Assembly: GCF_021245985.1 (NCBI RefSeq)
Contig: NZ_JAJQXA010000005.1
Span: 1 to 64,000, forward strand
Origin: Flavobacterium soyae
Lineage (GTDB): Bacteria; Bacteroidota; Bacteroidia; Flavobacteriales; Flavobacteriaceae
DNA: 64,000 nt
Reading direction: 5' to 3'
The notes beneath the pieces were generated by a model. It worked only from the letters and a program-made list of their open reading frames with translations. It was not told where the DNA came from and made no database searches. Every line of letters starts with the position of its first letter. The stretch's first letter is position 1. Below, piece after piece: positions 62,487 to 64,000 of the stretch. The translations under genes were made by a program, and so were the position numbers.

Positions 62487-64000
62487 TTATATATAGCTGT
62501 GATCTAATACTATAGGAGTATTTACCAGTGAAACTGCGCTTTTCTCGACAAAATACATTTTGATCTCTCCTTTGCCTTTTGCATAAATTTTACCGCGGTA
62601 TTCAAATACAAAACATTTTTCATCCTTGATTAAATTATACAGCGATTCGCTTATGTTAACTTTTTCAACCATTCCGTTGCTTTCAATTCGGCTTGCTGTA
62701 TTCACAGTATCTCCCCAAACATCGTATTGAAACTTTTTTACTCCCACGATTCCTGCTACAATAGGTCCGGCGTGAATGCCCAAACGCATCTCAAAAGCCG
62801 GAACATCTGCCGCTATATTGATTATTTTTCTCTGAATCATAAATTCCTGCATTTCTAATGCGGCCGAAACAATGTTTTTTAATGAATTTTTATCTGGATT
62901 AGGGATGCCGCCTGCAGCCATGTAAGAATCTCCAATGGTTTTAATTTTTTCGATGTTGTACTTATCAGAGATAAAATCAAAAGCTTTGAAGCAGACATTT
63001 ATTTCTTCAACAAGATTTTGCGGCGTCATTTTTTCTGCAGTCTGTGTAAAAGATTTAAAATCAGTAAAAAGAATAGAAACCAGATTAAAATCGCGGGCAT
63101 TTACAAAGCCTTTTTCTTTTAGTTCTTCGGCTATTTCTTCCGGAAGAATGTTTAGCAGTAATTTTTCTGAACGGTCTTTTTCTATCGTTAATGCTTTTCT
63201 GGATCTTCGAACATAGTTTAATCTATTCCATAAAGCGATAGTAATCAGTATGATAAAGCCAAGAGAGATAATGATTAAGTTTCGTTGTTTTTCTTTCTTC
63301 TGAACTTCTTCTTTATGTTTAAGATCAATTTTATGCACTTTTGTAACATAGGCTATACTGTCAATAAGCATTGCTTTTTGAAACTCCATATTCAATATCT
63401 TGTTAGATGTTTCTTCAGATTGTAAACTGTCTTTATAATCATTTGATTTTTCGTAGTAATTAAGCGCCAGATTATTGTTGCCTCTCGATTTATAAGTTTC
63501 GTAAAGACATTTGCAGGCATCTTTTTTAACGGATAACGCTCCAAGACTTTCGGCAATATCGAGCCCTGTTTTGCATTTTTTGAGCGCTTTGTCGGTATTT
63601 CCCAATTTGTTTAATATATTGCCAATAGCAACTTGTGTAATGCCTATATATTGTAAACTGTTTATTTTTTGAGAAGAGGCCAAACAAAGATTATAATACG
63701 ACAAGGATTTGGTAAGATCGCCCTGAGTATTAAAAAGTTCTCCCAAATTATAAAGTACTTCTATTGTTTTTTGTTTATCGTCTATTTTATTTGCAATAGC
63801 CAAAGCCTGATTGAAATAATCATAGGCTTTTGCATATTCTTTCTGCATCATATAAATTTTACCTGCCCCATTTAGGTTATGAGAAATTCCTATGGAATCT
63901 TTTAATTCTCTGTAAATGGCATTGGCTTTTTGAGAATAAACCATCGCATTAGTATAATCTCTAATATCAACGTATATTCCTCCAATGTTTTGTGTGGCGG
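62487..64000 (-). CDS. TPR-containing class III adenylate cyclase, N-terminus beyond the right edge
   Basis: The frame is open to the window edge, at least 504 residues; the internal ATG at 63944 lies within TPR repeats, so the true start is outside. Order: tetratricopeptide repeats (to about 63500), a coiled segment, one membrane helix (near 63230-63290), then a cyclase domain: ILFTDFKSFT with the first metal Asp, KIKTIGDSYMAAGG with the purine-specifying Lys, and FQYDVWGDTVNTASRIES with the specifying Asp, the Asn and the Arg. Lys plus Asp point to ATP rather than GTP. Such proteins occur all over Flavobacteriia; a link to the peptide locus is not shown. It ends 79 bases before precursor 2. 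Confidence 0.9.
   Translation of the reverse strand, partial: ATQNIGGIYVDIRDYTNAMVYSQKANAIYRELKDSIGISHNLNGAGKIYMMQKEYAKAYDYFNQALAIANKIDDKQKTIEVLYNLGELFNTQGDLTKSLSYYNLCLASSQKINSLQYIGITQVAIGNILNKLGNTDKALKKCKTGLDIAESLGALSVKKDACKCLYETYKSRGNNNLALNYYEKSNDYKDSLQSEETSNKILNMEFQKAMLIDSIAYVTKVHKIDLKHKEEVQKKEKQRNLIIISLGFIILITIALWNRLNYVRRSRKALTIEKDRSEKLLLNILPEEIAEELKEKGFVNARDFNLVSILFTDFKSFTQTAEKMTPQNLVEEINVCFKAFDFISDKYNIEKIKTIGDSYMAAGGIPNPDKNSLKNIVSAALEMQEFMIQRKIINIAADVPAFEMRLGIHAGPIVAGIVGVKKFQYDVWGDTVNTASRIESNGMVEKVNISESLYNLIKDEKCFVFEYRGKIYAKGKGEIKMYFVEKSAVSLVNTPIVLDHSYI

Noticed and set aside
1..64000. tRNA, rRNA, insertion sequences, prophage, replication origin
   Set aside because: I looked for tRNA-like CCA-ended cloverleaf words, transposase frames, integrases and origin-type repeats and found none that I could support.

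Overview
The window looks like a chromosome segment of a Flavobacterium-type member of the Bacteroidota. The signs are very AT-rich intergenic DNA, Bacteroidota promoter boxes of the TAnnTTTG kind, a type IX secretion C-terminal sorting domain, an outer-membrane beta-barrel/TonB-type protein beside a two-component pair, a fused E1 alpha/beta 2-oxoacid dehydrogenase, and many palindromic intergenic repeats. I infer the genus from these features and did not test it.

From 0 to 45 kb the content is mostly core and housekeeping. It opens with the N-terminal half of a secreted repeat protein (partial, minus strand). A polyphosphate module follows (sixA-like, ppk1, ppx), then dnaX split into two frames at a run of ten A, RNase P RNA, a dicarboxylate symporter, ketopantoate reductase, and a two-component pair next to an outer-membrane barrel protein. 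Next come rsmD with a DUF3822 gene, a RecD-like helicase, a DODA-type dioxygenase, kdsB, the fused E1 enzyme, a peptidase-M1-like protein without its zinc site fused to a barrel, a LOG-family protein, uvrA, a Fic protein, a ClC channel, gamma-glutamyltransferase, an ACP phosphodiesterase-like gene and glmM. The last genes of this part are a type IX-sorted glycoside hydrolase, an LpxL-type acyltransferase, a rhomboid protease, a SIMPL protein and an arylsulfatase. The gaps are rich in inverted repeats, several placed where terminators would be. Two share a core but have different, compensating stems, and 28.1-28.56 kb is a large inverted arrangement of short palindromes.

From 45.4 kb to the right edge lies the most unusual part, a ribosomal peptide (RiPP) locus of the NHLP type (nitrile-hydratase-like leader peptide). 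A minus-strand export operon runs from a cyclic-nucleotide-binding-like protein through TolC, HlyD, a C39-peptidase ABC exporter and a second NHLM-type ABC exporter to a protein with an HExxH...ExxxD zinc-protease signature. One precursor sits at the head of that operon and six more form a tandem array at 60.1-62.4 kb. Their leaders are conserved up to a GG junction, and their cores differ sharply. The modifying enzyme is a 515-residue LanM-type dehydratase that keeps every catalytic residue I can match but has no LanC cyclase domain. Six of the seven cores contain no cysteine, so lanthionine rings are impossible for them. I infer products carrying dehydrated (or phosphorylated) Thr/Ser without thioether rings, trimmed by the C39 peptidase and perhaps the zincin. 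An AraC-type regulator with a degenerate histidine-kinase dimerisation segment, a LuxR-type regulator, a FeeM-like N-acyltransferase, a 55-residue two-helix membrane protein (possible immunity protein) and a TPR adenylate cyclase at the right edge surround the locus.
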